Assembly: GCA_000224765.2 (NCBI GenBank)
Contig: AGAU01000193.1
Location: forward strand, 49,283-113,282
Length of the DNA: 64,000 bases
DNA from: SAR324 cluster bacterium JCVI-SC AAA005
GTDB lineage: Bacteria; SAR324; NAC60-12
Direction: 5' to 3'
Part shown: one piece after another, positions 1-9,370 of the stretch
How the letters are laid out: the number at the start of each line of letters is the position of its first letter
How positions within the stretch are numbered: the stretch's first letter is position 1
Translations under genes and position numbers: made by a program
Notes under the pieces: generated by a model
What the model was told of the DNA's origin: nothing
Databases searched by the model: none
Seen by the model: the letters and a program-made list of their open reading frames with translations, nothing else

Positions 1-555
1 ATCGAGAGCTTTTAGGGATCCCCTTGCTACCAATTCACCTGGTGCCCCTTCGATGAATGCTCCGTAGACAACAATGTGGTCACCTTCACCTAAGTTTCCT
101 TCTTGAATCGTCAACTTGGCAAGGTTGACACCTGCTTCATAATTATCCAAACCAAAATAACTTCGCCCCGAGCCAGGTAAGTTATTGTTACCAACAATGA
201 CTTTCACTCCCTCTCTGGAGGCTTTTTTCAGAAAAGTGGTCATGGATTTGGTACCTGGATGCCCCATAACAATGATAGCATCAGGAACCGCTGCGAGAGC
301 CTCATTAGCTTGTTGCAACATTCTTTGAGGATTCCACTCTGAATGCTGCTCAATCAAATTCACATCTAGAATTCGGGCTGCATCTCTAGCTCCAAGTTCT
401 CTCGCTAAGGTGGCTGGCCCACCAGAATTTCCACCCATTTGCATATAAATTGTTAGGTCACCTTCGATGGCTGGACGGTCGTCACTCCAAGCATAGAATG
501 GAATGTAGAAAAAAAAGCAGAACAGAAAAATGCTTTTCAGAAATAACTTTTTCAT
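1..555 (-). CDS. Sugar ABC transporter periplasmic substrate-binding protein (C-terminus off the window)
   Basis: Reading leftward from an ATG at 555, the frame stays open to the window edge (185 codons). The first ~22 residues form a Sec signal peptide: two lysines, a Phe/Leu-rich core, then a small-residue cleavage region before DDRP. The mature part has the layout of ribose/galactose-type type-I periplasmic binding proteins: a first strand (GDLTIYMQMG), a helix with GARDAARILDVN, the PDAIIVMG strand, and a segment with GLDNYEAG. It lies 12 bases downstream of the permease on the same strand, so it is the receptor of that ABC importer. The sugar cannot be told. The ATPase is not in the window and may lie further left. 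Confidence 0.85.
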   Translation of the reverse strand, partial: MKKLFLKSIFLFCFFFYIPFYAWSDDRPAIEGDLTIYMQMGGNSGGPATLARELGARDAARILDVNLIEQHSEWNPQRMLQQANEALAAVPDAIIVMGHPGTKSMTTFLKKASREGVKVIVGNNNLPGSGRSYFGLDNYEAGVNLAKLTIQEGNLGEGDHIVVYGAFIEGAPGELVARGSLKALD

Positions 556-567
556 GACAAGTCTCTA

Positions 568-1566
568 TCATAGTGTTTGAAAAAATCCCTTTGCTCTAAA
601 AAATCGAACAAGGGGAACTTTGCCAGGATTTTCAAGCAGGGTGTTAATCGAGACTGCTAAAATGAACACCAGTCCTATAAAGAACCGGGTCCAGAAACCC
701 TGAATTCCGGAAGCAACTAAACCAGCCTCAATAACTGTAACAATAAAGACCGCGAACACTGTTCCAATTACTCGGCCAGATCCTCCGAAAATTGATGTGC
801 CACCAATGAAGACGGCAGCAATTACTGTCAATAGATAACCCATCCCTTGACTAGAAAAGTAAGAAGTAGTTTCTAAAGTCAAAAAAACTCCTCCGACGCT
901 AGATAATATTCCGGATAGAGTAAATAGTTTAATCTTTTCTAAAATAACGTTTATTCCCATCATTTTAGCGACCTCGGAATTATCACCAATAAATAGTAAA
1001 TTCTCACCAAATTTGTGTCGATTAAGTAATAACCAGATAACTATTGAAATTAAAATTGCCCACAAAATTTGGACAGGAAAAAACTGCTCAAATCTACCAA
1101 CAAGAAAATTATGAATTGGAGTCTCGTAGATTGTTGGAATTGCCAACTGTATCCCTCCAGAAATTATAGTTACAAAGCCACCCCAAAGAAATAATAATGC
1201 AAGTGTTGCAATAAGTGAGGGTATTCCAAGCATTGTAATAACTAGTCCATTAACAAAGCCAACAGTTGCACCCGCCAAAATTGCAATCACGAATGCCAGC
1301 CAAGATAATTGAAAATTTTCAAACAAATAAGCGAATATATAGCTCGATAAGGCAACAGTTGATGGGAACGAAAGATCCATTTCACCTGCAACTGCTACTA
1401 ATGTGATCCCAAGAGCAATAATCAATGGTGGTGGAACAGTTGCAAAGAAACTCATATAAATGCGGAAATTTAAAAATACCCTTGGTGCCGTTAGCATAAA
1501 AACAAGGATTAAAGCTAGAAACACGATTCCAACCGTTACACCATCAATATTCAGAATTTTCTTCAT
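568..1566 (-). CDS. Ribose-type ABC transporter permease (RbsC/BPD_transp_2 family)
   Basis: A 332-residue, very hydrophobic inner-membrane protein with about 8-10 membrane segments and the family signature near the middle of the N-terminal half (ITLVAVAGEMDLS, followed by NGLVITMLGIPSLIATL). The C-terminal half has the GGTSIFGGSGRVIGTVFAVF segment usual for RbsC/AraH-like permeases. I start it at the ATG at 1566, with an AGG a few bases upstream, rather than at the in-frame TTG four codons earlier. It follows the LacI gene and the broken RraA gene on the minus strand and precedes the receptor gene, forming a small sugar-import operon. The substrate is unknown; a pentose, hexose or sugar alcohol is typical. 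Confidence 0.88.
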   Translation of the reverse strand: MKKILNIDGVTVGIVFLALILVFMLTAPRVFLNFRIYMSFFATVPPPLIIALGITLVAVAGEMDLSFPSTVALSSYIFAYLFENFQLSWLAFVIAILAGATVGFVNGLVITMLGIPSLIATLALLFLWGGFVTIISGGIQLAIPTIYETPIHNFLVGRFEQFFPVQILWAILISIVIWLLLNRHKFGENLLFIGDNSEVAKMMGINVILEKIKLFTLSGILSSVGGVFLTLETTSYFSSQGMGYLLTVIAAVFIGGTSIFGGSGRVIGTVFAVFIVTVIEAGLVASGIQGFWTRFFIGLVFILAVSINTLLENPGKVPLVRFFRAKGFFQTL

Positions 1567-1600
1567 TGACCTGTACAATAATTAATTTAATAGAAGCTTA

Positions 1601-2267
1601 CTACAACACGCCAAATTCTTGAAAAATATCTTTTAAACTTCTGCCTGATTCTAAACCCTTTAACGTCCCCTTTTCAGACTCTAATTTTTCAGAACTACGA
1701 GAAAGGACTTCAAAGAGATTTGTTTTGGAATAGCAACACACCCATCAGCATCACTAAAAATAACATCGCCGAGACATGCTCTTACACTTGCACGCTCTAC
1801 AGACACATCCACCTCAATTACCTTTCCCCTCACTTTACTATCTAAGGGAGCAATGCCGGCTGCATATACTGGAAAGCCAATCTTCTTAATCTGTTGAACA
1901 TCTTTGGCAAACCCATCCATGATTGCACCATTAATTTTTCTGACCCGGGCAGCTGTACTTAACAACCCTCCCTATGGGGCAATGCGGTTTGAACTTCCGC
2001 AAGCTGTGACAGCGACATCAACATTTTGCAGGCTATCTACCATTTGAATTTCTAATTCGTATTGGTTTTCATTTTTTCTAGGTCTTTCATAAATACCCGT
2101 GTAGAGCATCGTCCTAGCTCGACCAATTAGGCGTAAGTTCTCGTTCAATGGTCGAACAAAGTGTGGGAAAGCTTGGTTTTATAGCCCAATTCATCTAAAA
2201 CATCAGAGACTAATTAACAGAAAAGTTCTTTAAATTTATTTTCGATCAAATAATCCACTTCAACCAT
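1601..2267 (-). pseudogene. RraA-like / 4-hydroxy-4-methyl-2-oxoglutarate aldolase family gene, broken
   Basis: Pieces of a roughly 200-residue RraA-family protein are found in order on the minus strand: an N-terminal VSDVLDELGYK, then FPHFVRPLNENLRLIGRART, then LLSTAARVRKINGAIMDGFAKDV with the FPVYAAGIAPLDS core, and finally the C-terminal tail ending EFGVL and a TAG at 1601. Four lesions separate them: an early TAA; a one-base loss at an A-run after GYK; a TAG exactly where relatives carry Trp (APW-G); and a one-base loss near IPKQ that displaces the last ~35 residues. Relatives are metal-dependent aldolases/decarboxylases of oxo-acids. The gene sits between LacI and the permease, so it was probably part of this sugar operon. 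The longest open part (1681-1965) should not be called a gene. Confidence 0.85.
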
Positions 2268-2296
2268 CTTATGATTTTTTCATTTTTATAAGCAAA

Positions 2297-3307
2297 CTAA
2301 GCAGATTCTCCAACAACTAGACTTACGGGAAATATAATTTCTTTGTTGTCAATCACTTTATTCCTAATTTTATCTATTAAAATCCTTCCTGCCTCCATTC
2401 CAATTTCATAAGCTTTTGATTGAATAGATACTAAATTTGGTGTTATGTAGGCAGCAGTTTCAAACGCATTAAATCCAGTAATCTTCACTTCAGTTGGAAC
2501 ACTTATTCCTTTTTCATTTAGGATTCTTATAGCCGCCATCGCCATCCTATCATTACCCCCTATAATCGCCTCTGGAAGCCCTTGATCTTGAATGTAATTA
2601 TTTACTGCTGTTTTGGTATCATTTAATCCTTCGTCTCCACACTTAACAATTTCAATATTTAAATTTTTCTTTGACAATATTTTTTCTACACCTAAGACTC
2701 TTTTTTCAATAGCGGGCCAATTTTGCTTAGGAGCTAAAAATATAAATTTTTTACAATTTTTTTTTACTAAAAATTCAGCAACTAATTTTCCTGCTTTAAA
2801 GTCATCCTGAGTGATACTATAAATTCTGTGATCAGGATATTTATCCTGAATAAGGACAAATGGTAAATTTAAATTTAAGATCTTTCTAATTACCTTTTTT
2901 CTTGTTTCTTTGCTACCAGATAAAATGGCGCAGATACCATCAGCATGAATTTCTTCTAAAATGCATTTTTTTGGGATGCTTTGTGATCTTATCCCCTGCA
3001 ATATGAGACTATAATTTCGATCTGCTAAATAATTTGACAACCCGCAAACAACTTGTGAGGTATATGTATCAGCTAAAAATTCTGGTACATCATCCAATAT
3101 TACCATTCCAATTGATAAACTAGTTTTCGTTCTCAATGTCTTTGCTGCATGATTAGGCTTATAATCAAGCTGTTCAATAACTGCCTGAACTTTTTCTCTC
3201 GTCTCCTTGCTCATTTGATTTGTTCTGCCGTTAACAACATTAGAGACGGTCATCATCGTAACTTTTGCAGCTTCAGCTACTTCTCTGATTGTTATTTTTT
3301 TAGTCAT
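2297..3307 (-). CDS. LacI-family transcriptional regulator
   Basis: The N-terminal ~55 residues are a LacI helix-turn-helix with hinge: ITIREVAEAAKV, TVSNVVNG, then LDYKPNHAAKTLR. The remainder is a periplasmic-binding-protein-like effector domain with IGGNDRMAMAAIR and VKITGFNAFE segments. I start at the ATG at 3307, which begins the HTH directly; six further codons upstream lead only to a TTG. The length (336 residues) is normal. It is the first gene of a leftward group with the broken RraA gene, the permease and the receptor. A perfect 16-base palindrome lies just upstream, so it probably represses its own operon and is released by the imported sugar or a derivative. Its coding sequence is more AT-rich than that of its right-hand neighbours. 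Confidence 0.9.
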   Translation of the reverse strand: MTKKITIREVAEAAKVTMMTVSNVVNGRTNQMSKETREKVQAVIEQLDYKPNHAAKTLRTKTSLSIGMVILDDVPEFLADTYTSQVVCGLSNYLADRNYSLILQGIRSQSIPKKCILEEIHADGICAILSGSKETRKKVIRKILNLNLPFVLIQDKYPDHRIYSITQDDFKAGKLVAEFLVKKNCKKFIFLAPKQNWPAIEKRVLGVEKILSKKNLNIEIVKCGDEGLNDTKTAVNNYIQDQGLPEAIIGGNDRMAMAAIRILNEKGISVPTEVKITGFNAFETAAYITPNLVSIQSKAYEIGMEAGRILIDKIRNKVIDNKEIIFPVSLVVGESA

Positions 3308-3328
3308 GTTTTTTTTTAAAATCAATAT

Positions 3329-3344
3329 ACTTTAACGTTAAAGT
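3329..3344. promoter_or_regulatory. Palindromic LacI-type operator
   Basis: ACTTTAACGTTAAAGT is a perfect 16-base palindrome centred on CG at 3336/3337, the usual symmetry of LacI-family operators. It lies 22-37 bases upstream of the LacI start codon, where bound repressor would block its promoter. I see no second copy in front of the other genes of this region, which suggests local autoregulation of the leftward sugar operon. Confidence 0.65.
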
Positions 3345-3429
3345 GATTTATCAATTTAAATTCTTCAAACCAAATTAGGTTATTCAAATGACTGCTCTAG
3401 GAGACTATTATTGATTATTAAAGATTAAT

Positions 3430-4731
3430 TTATAGATTTAAGTCCGGCCGCTCTTTCAAGAATTTTTTTAGTCCGGCCTGATCCTGCGAAGCGTTGCGCA
3501 GACATTGTACCCCATCTCTCAAAACACCCAGTTCAGAGGCTGTAGACAGCCTCAGAAAATGCTCACCTTCTGCACCAATTCGACCAAACGATAGCCGATC
3601 CAAAACAGCTACTTGATGATCATACAAAGCGAACATTTGAAAGAGACCCGCAGGCGAAGTTTCCTTTTTTGCTACATCATTTAAATTTGAATGGTGTTCA
3701 ATTAAACCAAGAGATTCACAAACCCCTTCAATATTTGGGAAAAGGTAGAAGGCTCCTCCTGGCTTTTGACAGTCCACTCCTGGAATAGCTCGTAAATCTT
3801 CCAGCACTGCATCTCTTCGCTTTTCAAAAGTTCGTACCATCTCCAAGACTTCTTTGTCCACTGTGGCGTCAGTAAGTGCCACAACAGCTGCTTCCTGATT
3901 ATAGGGAGCGACACATGAGAAGTAGTTGATATTTAATGTTTTGAACATCTCTGCTTCCACCACAGTGGGCAAAACTGCATAGCCAATCCGACCTCCCGTC
4001 CAGGCAAAGGTTTTAGAGAAACCACTTGCCAGTATCGTTCGTTCGGCCATCCCCGGTACTTGAAGGATTGAGTAGTGGTGTTGATCATCAAAAACAATCC
4101 GTTCGTAGATCTCATCGGAGTACACTCTGACATCAGAGGGAGCCTTGCAAAGAATCACATGTGCTATTTCTTCAATCTGAGACTGATTAGCCACCCCTCC
4201 AGTAGGATTTGAAGGGAAATTCAAACAAATTATCTTGGTCCTTGGCGTAATCAATTCTGCGAGTTGCTCGGGAGTAAAGGTGAAGCCTGCTGATTCATCC
4301 AAATGCAAGGGAACTGGTACAGCTTGAACGTAACGAATAAATGACTCGTAGATTGGGAATCCTGGGCTTGGGTAAATTACCTCGTCACCAGGATTACAAT
4401 AAATTTGCTGTGTCAATCCAATCGAAGGCTTGCCACCGGGAAAGACTACAACATGTCCCGGCGTGGTGTTCAGACCCCTCGTGTGATTTACGTATTCACT
4501 TATGGCACTACGTAAGTTTGGAGTACCCTGTGGGTCACAATAGTGCGTATTTCCAGCATCTAGTTGTCGTTTAATCTCTGTATTAACAGCTCTGGGCAGA
4601 TCATAGTCTGGTTCTCCCAAGTTTAACTTCACTACAGGCCCCCGAGTCTGAGCAACATGAATTATGTGTGGTCCCACTTTAAAGGCATTTTCAGAACCAA
4701 TTCTTTGGTTACGTTCAGCAAAAAGAGCCAT
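3430..4731 (-). CDS. Pyridoxal-phosphate aminotransferase, class I/II (aspartate aminotransferase fold)
   Basis: A 433-residue fold-type I PLP enzyme. Visible sites are the N-terminal LNLGEPDYD, N175-PTGG, S205-D-E-I-Y209, and the Schiff-base region ASGFSKT with Lys240, followed by TGGRIGY with the carboxylate-binding Arg248. It is slightly longer than the usual 390-400, with an insertion around residues 335-370. The gene is followed upstream on the same strand by a 2-hydroxyacid dehydrogenase gene 29 bases away, so the two are probably co-transcribed and could interconvert an amino acid, a keto acid and a hydroxy acid. The substrate cannot be assigned from sequence. Confidence 0.88.
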   Translation of the reverse strand: MALFAERNQRIGSENAFKVGPHIIHVAQTRGPVVKLNLGEPDYDLPRAVNTEIKRQLDAGNTHYCDPQGTPNLRSAISEYVNHTRGLNTTPGHVVVFPGGKPSIGLTQQIYCNPGDEVIYPSPGFPIYESFIRYVQAVPVPLHLDESAGFTFTPEQLAELITPRTKIICLNFPSNPTGGVANQSQIEEIAHVILCKAPSDVRVYSDEIYERIVFDDQHHYSILQVPGMAERTILASGFSKTFAWTGGRIGYAVLPTVVEAEMFKTLNINYFSCVAPYNQEAAVVALTDATVDKEVLEMVRTFEKRRDAVLEDLRAIPGVDCQKPGGAFYLFPNIEGVCESLGLIEHHSNLNDVAKKETSPAGLFQMFALYDHQVAVLDRLSFGRIGAEGEHFLRLSTASELGVLRDGVQCLRNASQDQAGLKKFLKERPDLNL

Positions 4732-4760
4732 GATGCTTTAATAGAATGAGGTCAATAAAT

Positions 4761-5705
4761 TTAAATTGCAGGAACCGTTGAAAGCAGAGATTTATTTGCA
4801 TAGTATGCATCCACGTTATCTACAACAAGCTGCCCCATTGCGATTCTGGTTTGCACTGTTGCGGAACCAACATGGGGCTGCAAAACAACTTGGGGCATCT
4901 TAAATAGAGCCTCTGGCACTTTTGGCTCATTGGTAAACACATCTAGACCTGCACCCCCAAGCTTACCTTCTTTGAGACAGGCAACAAGTTCATCTTCATC
5001 GACGACAGATCCACGGGAGATGTTAATCAGGACTCCTTCTGACCCAAGTTTTTCCATGACTTCCCGATTGACTATCTTTTTGGTGGATTCCCCACCGACA
5101 CAACTTAATATGAGGAAGTCCACCAGTTCGGCCATCTCCGTCAAGGATGAGAAATAATTGTAGCTTACATCTGATCGCTGCCGGCGGTTATGATAGTTAA
5201 TTGTAATGCCAAAAGCCTTCAATCGATCTGCGATAGCCATTCCGATGCGACCCAGACCCAGAATCCCAGCTTGTCTCCCTCGCAAATGACTCATCAAGGG
5301 CATGTTTGCTTTGAGCCATTCGCCATTACGAACGTATTGATCTCCAGCAACCATTCCTCTGGTGACTGCAATCAATAATCCAGCCGCAAGGTCCGCAACA
5401 GCATCATCCAAAACGCCAGGAGTATTTGTGACGGCAATCTTTCTTGCTTGTGCTGCTTCCACATCGACCCCATCATAACCTACCCCAAAGCTTGCAATCA
5501 ATTCCAACTTGGGAAATTTGCTCTGGAATTCTGCTGGGGCCCAGTGCTCCGTGACAATAACCTTGATGTTGGGAGCGACTCTCTCAATTAGAGCATCTCG
5601 ATCATTGGCCTCCCAGAGTTTGTGGACAATGTATCGACTCTCCAGATCGGCCAAACATTCTTGACGAATAAACGCTTGGCTTGTCACTAAAATTTCTTCA
5701 GGCAT
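4761..5705 (-). CDS. D-isomer-specific 2-hydroxyacid dehydrogenase (hydroxypyruvate/glyoxylate reductase-like)
   Basis: A 314-residue NAD(P)-dependent dehydrogenase. The nucleotide-binding loop GILGLGRIG lies around residues 147-155. The catalytic residues of the family are all present: Arg231 in ISRGS, Glu260 in TNE, and His278 in QPHVGSAT. The C-terminal half is closest in style to GhrB/GyaR-type enzymes that reduce glyoxylate or hydroxypyruvate, or to phosphonate/lactate relatives. The start ATG at 5705 has an AGGA seven bases upstream. It is the first gene of the leftward pair with the aminotransferase. The divergent gap up to 5900 must hold promoters for both directions. Confidence 0.88.
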   Translation of the reverse strand: MPEEILVTSQAFIRQECLADLESRYIVHKLWEANDRDALIERVAPNIKVIVTEHWAPAEFQSKFPKLELIASFGVGYDGVDVEAAQARKIAVTNTPGVLDDAVADLAAGLLIAVTRGMVAGDQYVRNGEWLKANMPLMSHLRGRQAGILGLGRIGMAIADRLKAFGITINYHNRRQRSDVSYNYFSSLTEMAELVDFLILSCVGGESTKKIVNREVMEKLGSEGVLINISRGSVVDEDELVACLKEGKLGGAGLDVFTNEPKVPEALFKMPQVVLQPHVGSATVQTRIAMGQLVVDNVDAYYANKSLLSTVPAI

Positions 5706-5900
5706 TAGGTTTCCTAAAGGGATTTACTAATTTTTTATTAAATGCGAAATGTTATCAAACAAAACACTCTTCCCGTGTAATGTCAAACCCACTCAGAAAA
5801 GCTCAATGAACTCTTAAAATTACCTTTTTTATTTTTGACCTCAATTTGAACACTCCGAATTGAACTCACGAACTCAGCACAAGTTTGAAATTGGAACAGA

Positions 5901-6776
5901 TTGTTATTGAAGCACTGGTGGGCCATCGTTGTCGTGAATCTAGCCTGGGGCACTGGTTTCCTCTCCATCAAAATGAATGTCGTCCATTTTGGCCCCTACC
6001 TATCATTAAGTATTCGCTATGCAGGGTTAGTCCTGCTGTTACTGCCATTCGTGAGAGGATTCCCAAGAGAGAATCGAAAAGCATTCCTGCAGCTCACTTG
6101 TTTGATGGGAATTTTGCACTTTGGGTTGGCAATGACCGCATTTCATCTGGCTGTTGATATCGCGTCTCTAGCACTCGCTTCCCAAGCCTACATTCCGATC
6201 TCAGCTATCCTAGCTTTGATTTTTCTGAAAGAAGAACTTAATTGGAGCGTCCGATTGGGTATAGGTGTCGCCTTTCTAGGGTTTGCTGTGATGAGCTTTG
6301 ATCCAGTGGTCTTCAAACAGTTGGATTCGATGGTGATCATGCTAGCAGCAACCGCAGTGATGGCAGTTTGCAGTCTGATGGTTCGGCAAAAGCTTAAAGG
6401 CATCAACCCAATGACACTACAGGCCTGGACAGGCCTATGCGGAATATTGCCCATGTTTTTACTGTCAATTTGGGTGGAACAAGATCATTGGCAAAAGATC
6501 GAATCAGCTACTTGGATCAATTGGATCTCGGTGTTACATGCGGTGATTTTCTCATCGATCATAGGTCATGGGATCAACTTCTGGCTGTTACAGCAACAAC
6601 CTGTGAGTCGCATCACTCCATACTACCTACTGACACCCATCTTTGCGGTCTTGATGGCAATCATCTTTTGGGGAGATGAACCGGGTCCAAAGGTATGGTT
6701 TGGCGGTGCTATGATTCTCTTTGGCATCTTGATGGTTTCATCAAATTTCGACTTCAAAAAATGGAAAAACTCTTGA
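5901..6776 (+). CDS. EamA/DMT-superfamily membrane transporter
   Basis: A 291-residue protein with ten hydrophobic segments arranged as two EamA repeats. The first repeat starts LAWGTGFLSIK and includes ALILIFLKEELNW-type sequence; the second ends with the TPIFAVLMAIIFWGDEP segment typical of the family. There is no in-frame ATG before residue 24, so translation most likely starts at the TTG at 5901, with GGAACAGA just upstream. It is transcribed away from the dehydrogenase gene. Family members export amino acids or metabolites; the cargo is unknown. It could be a pair with the other EamA protein at 38,098, but the two are not adjacent. Confidence 0.85.
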   Translation: MLLKHWWAIVVVNLAWGTGFLSIKMNVVHFGPYLSLSIRYAGLVLLLLPFVRGFPRENRKAFLQLTCLMGILHFGLAMTAFHLAVDIASLALASQAYIPISAILALIFLKEELNWSVRLGIGVAFLGFAVMSFDPVVFKQLDSMVIMLAATAVMAVCSLMVRQKLKGINPMTLQAWTGLCGILPMFLLSIWVEQDHWQKIESATWINWISVLHAVIFSSIIGHGINFWLLQQQPVSRITPYYLLTPIFAVLMAIIFWGDEPGPKVWFGGAMILFGILMVSSNFDFKKWKNS

Positions 6777-6965
6777 GTAAATGTTTTAGTCCTAGGACAA
6801 ATACATTGACTAGTCGGCCTTATGGGATCAACATGCGATTCAGTATTTCTGAAGCTAAAAGGTTACTTATCCACCAAGACTTTTCCTGCCAATAAAAAAG
6901 GTTTTTGGAAAACTTCAATTTCTTTAGCACGGCTAGATCGCAACCCTATTTTCTAACCTTGAGAC

Positions 6966-7940
6966 ATGCATGTACTGATTACTGGTGGAGCCGGAATGTT
7001 GGGCTGCAAATTAGCCCAGTGGCTGATTCAAGATCGAATGATTGGTGAACATGAAATTACCAAACTGACTCTCACTGACATCACAACTCCCAAGGGGCTG
7101 CCAAAATTTCAGGGGATATACGCCGAGCACGCAATGGATATGGGAGATCCAGGCTCAGCTAAAAAACTTATTCAACAAAGACCAGATTTCATCTTTCATT
7201 TGGCTGCTGTCGTTTCCGGAGAAGCTGAAGCTGATTTTGAAAAAGGTTATCGCGTCAACCTAGACAGTACCCGATATTTGCTTGAAGCGATCCGGACTCA
7301 ACAGGATTATTGCCCACGAGTGATTTTTACTTCAACAATTGCTGTGTTCGGTGTTCCATTTCCAAATCCAATCCCCGATACACATCATCGAACCCCACTT
7401 AGCTGTTATGGAACTCAGAAAGCCATTGGCGAGTTGTTGTTGGCAGATTATTCCAGACGAGGCATTCTTCAGGGGATTGGACTTCGACTTCCCACAATCT
7501 GCATCCGGCCAGGATTACCAAATAAAGCAGCATCCAGTTTTTTCTCTGGCATTCTTAGAGAGCCTTTAAACGGCAAGGAGGCTGTCTTGCCTGTTTCAGA
7601 AGATGTGCGTCATTGGCACGCTAGTCCAAGAGCCGCCATAAGATTTCTCTTGCACGCAGCCTCTATTGATCTGGAGTTAGTTGGTAGGGACTGCAACCTG
7701 ACGTTGCCTGGTTTGTGTGCGAGCGTTAAGGAGCAGATCGAAGCACTGGAACGAGCTGCAGGTAAGGATGCTGTGTCCCTGATTCGTCGAGAGCCAGATC
7801 ATTTCATAGAGAGGTTGGTCTACAGCTGGCCAGAGTCCTTTGAAGCTGAGAAGGCACGATCACTAGGCTTCAAAGCTGAAAAAGACTTTGATGAAATCAT
7901 CAGGATTTACATGGAAGATGAATTAGGCGCTGCCTCTTAG
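6966..7940 (+). CDS. denD: NAD-dependent epimerase/dehydratase-type SDR, D-erythronate dehydrogenase-like
   Basis: A 324-residue extended short-chain dehydrogenase. The NAD-binding ITGGAGMLG is at residues 4-12, and the catalytic Tyr-x3-Lys is seen in SCYGTQK. The sequence style (HLAAVVSGEAEADFEKGYRVNLD, RLPTICIRPG, ASSFFSGILREPL) matches the DenD/YgbJ-region family, which oxidises D-erythronate to 2-keto-D-erythronate, rather than UDP-sugar epimerases. The neighbours (ManD, broken idonate dehydrogenase) also act on sugar acids, which supports an aldonate role. The partner kinase and decarboxylase of the erythronate pathway (DenK, OtnC) are not in the window, so the exact substrate is not certain. 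Confidence 0.75.
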   Translation: MHVLITGGAGMLGCKLAQWLIQDRMIGEHEITKLTLTDITTPKGLPKFQGIYAEHAMDMGDPGSAKKLIQQRPDFIFHLAAVVSGEAEADFEKGYRVNLDSTRYLLEAIRTQQDYCPRVIFTSTIAVFGVPFPNPIPDTHHRTPLSCYGTQKAIGELLLADYSRRGILQGIGLRLPTICIRPGLPNKAASSFFSGILREPLNGKEAVLPVSEDVRHWHASPRAAIRFLLHAASIDLELVGRDCNLTLPGLCASVKEQIEALERAAGKDAVSLIRREPDHFIERLVYSWPESFEAEKARSLGFKAEKDFDEIIRIYMEDELGAAS

Positions 7941-8057
7941 GCATTAATTAATTATCAGCATCACCAGTTGACTCTGATTATCAAGGTCAAACTGTAAAAC
8001 ACTCAGAGAATCATTCGCTTGTTTAGAGATTGATCCTCCTGAGTGGCAAGCACCATC

Positions 8058-9266
8058 TCACCAATTCCACATTGTCCCATCTTCAAGACGATTCACTGGA
8101 AGGAACGCTCGCTGATAAGGGTATTTTTCGGCCAAGGTTTCATCAATATCCACTCCATGTCCAGGATTCTCACCACAAAATAAGAAACCGTCCTCGAACT
8201 TGTAGTCATGTGGAAAGACCGTATCAGTCTCTTCGGTGTGTCGCATGTATTCTTGAATCCCAAAGTTCGGCACCCAGGTGTCAAAGTGTAGCGCAGCTCC
8301 CATACAGACAGGTGACAGGTCTGTTGCACCATGGCTACCCGTGCGAATGTGATGTAGGCCGGCCAGATCAGCAATTCTTCGCAAGTGGGTAATGCCCCCC
8401 GCATGAACAACTGTCGTCCGGATATAGTCGACAAGCTGTTCCTGAAGCAAGGTTTTGCAGTCCCAAATCGTGTTGAATACTTCGCCCACTGCGAGGGGAG
8501 TAGTGGTGTGCTGGCGAATTAACCGAAAGCCCTCTTGATTCTCTGCAGGCACAGTGTCTTCTAGCCAGAACATTCGATATGGCTCGAGCATCTTTCCAAG
8601 TTGTGCTGCTTCCAATGGGGTCAACCGATGATGGACATCGTGTAAGAAGTGTGGCTCTGGTCCATAGTTTTCTCTCAACTTTTCAAACAGCTTCGGAACA
8701 AAATCGAGATACTTGGACGTCGACCAAAAATTTTCAGAGGGTAAATTATTGTCTGCTGGTTCATAAAACATTCGATCTTTCGAGACCCCATATGTGCTGT
8801 CCAGTCCTGGAATCCCCGATTGCGCCCGGATGGCCCTATAACCCATCTCAAGGTAACGACCAACTTCGTCAATCGTGGAAGATAGATCTGCACCGTTAGC
8901 ATGTCCATATACCAGAACACCTGTACGGCTTCTACCTCCAAGCAATTGATACAGTGGTAGGTCGGCAATTTTGCCTTTCAAATCCCAAAGTGCGGTATCA
9001 ACTGCTGCAATCGCCGTCATCGTCACAGGCCCTCGGCGCCAATAAGCGCCTCGGTAGAGATATTGCCAAATATCCTCAATTTGCTGGGGGTCACGCCCAA
9101 TTAGACAAGGAGCCACGTGGTCCTCAAGGTATGATACTACCGACAACTCCCGTCCATTTAACGTGGCGTCACCAAGACCATAAATTCCTTCATCTGTGAC
9201 TATTTTTAGGGTGACAAAATTTCGTCCTGGACAGGTAACAATCACACGGGCTTCAGTAATTTTCAT
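8058..9266 (-). CDS. manD: D-mannonate dehydratase, enolase superfamily (RspA/ManD type)
   Basis: A 402-residue enolase-superfamily enzyme that dehydrates D-mannonate to 2-keto-3-deoxy-D-gluconate. The N-terminal capping domain ([27 protein letters not shown]) and barrel metal ligands are visible: the Asp/His pair in LHDVHHR, the Glu in FWLEDTVP, and the Glu in AVGEVFN. The catalytic His region [11 protein letters not shown] follows. I place the start at the ATG at 9266: AGGAG at 9273-9277 is directly against the ATG at 9272 but six bases from 9266. Together with UxaC and UxuB at 30-33 kb it would complete glucuronate to 2-keto-3-deoxygluconate. A strong palindrome lies 53 bases upstream. Confidence 0.9.
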   Translation of the reverse strand: MKITEARVIVTCPGRNFVTLKIVTDEGIYGLGDATLNGRELSVVSYLEDHVAPCLIGRDPQQIEDIWQYLYRGAYWRRGPVTMTAIAAVDTALWDLKGKIADLPLYQLLGGRSRTGVLVYGHANGADLSSTIDEVGRYLEMGYRAIRAQSGIPGLDSTYGVSKDRMFYEPADNNLPSENFWSTSKYLDFVPKLFEKLRENYGPEPHFLHDVHHRLTPLEAAQLGKMLEPYRMFWLEDTVPAENQEGFRLIRQHTTTPLAVGEVFNTIWDCKTLLQEQLVDYIRTTVVHAGGITHLRRIADLAGLHHIRTGSHGATDLSPVCMGAALHFDTWVPNFGIQEYMRHTEETDTVFPHDYKFEDGFLFCGENPGHGVDIDETLAEKYPYQRAFLPVNRLEDGTMWNW

Positions 9267-9318
9267 GCTCATCTCCTTGATTTAAGAAAGATACAAATTC
9301 ACCTTAATCAGTAGTTTT

Positions 9319-9339
9319 TGATTGACTTTAAGTCAATCA
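9319..9339. promoter_or_regulatory. 21-base palindrome upstream of manD, probable regulator binding site
   Basis: The ten bases TGATTGACTT are followed by one central T and then their exact reverse complement AAGTCAATCA. A perfect 10-base arm pair with an odd centre is typical of a dimeric repressor site, and GntR/FadR-family sites often have an odd centre. It lies about 50 bases upstream of manD, in the promoter zone. The local GntR gene at 17.4 kb is broken, so which regulator still reads this site is open. Confidence 0.6.
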
Positions 9340-9370
9340 CTAATATATCAGTCACTCGTTTTTCTGAGTG

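Noticed and set aside
6789..6798. Ten-base palindrome GTCCTAGGAC downstream of the EamA gene
   Set aside because: Too short to be meaningful and not placed at a promoter or followed by a T run.
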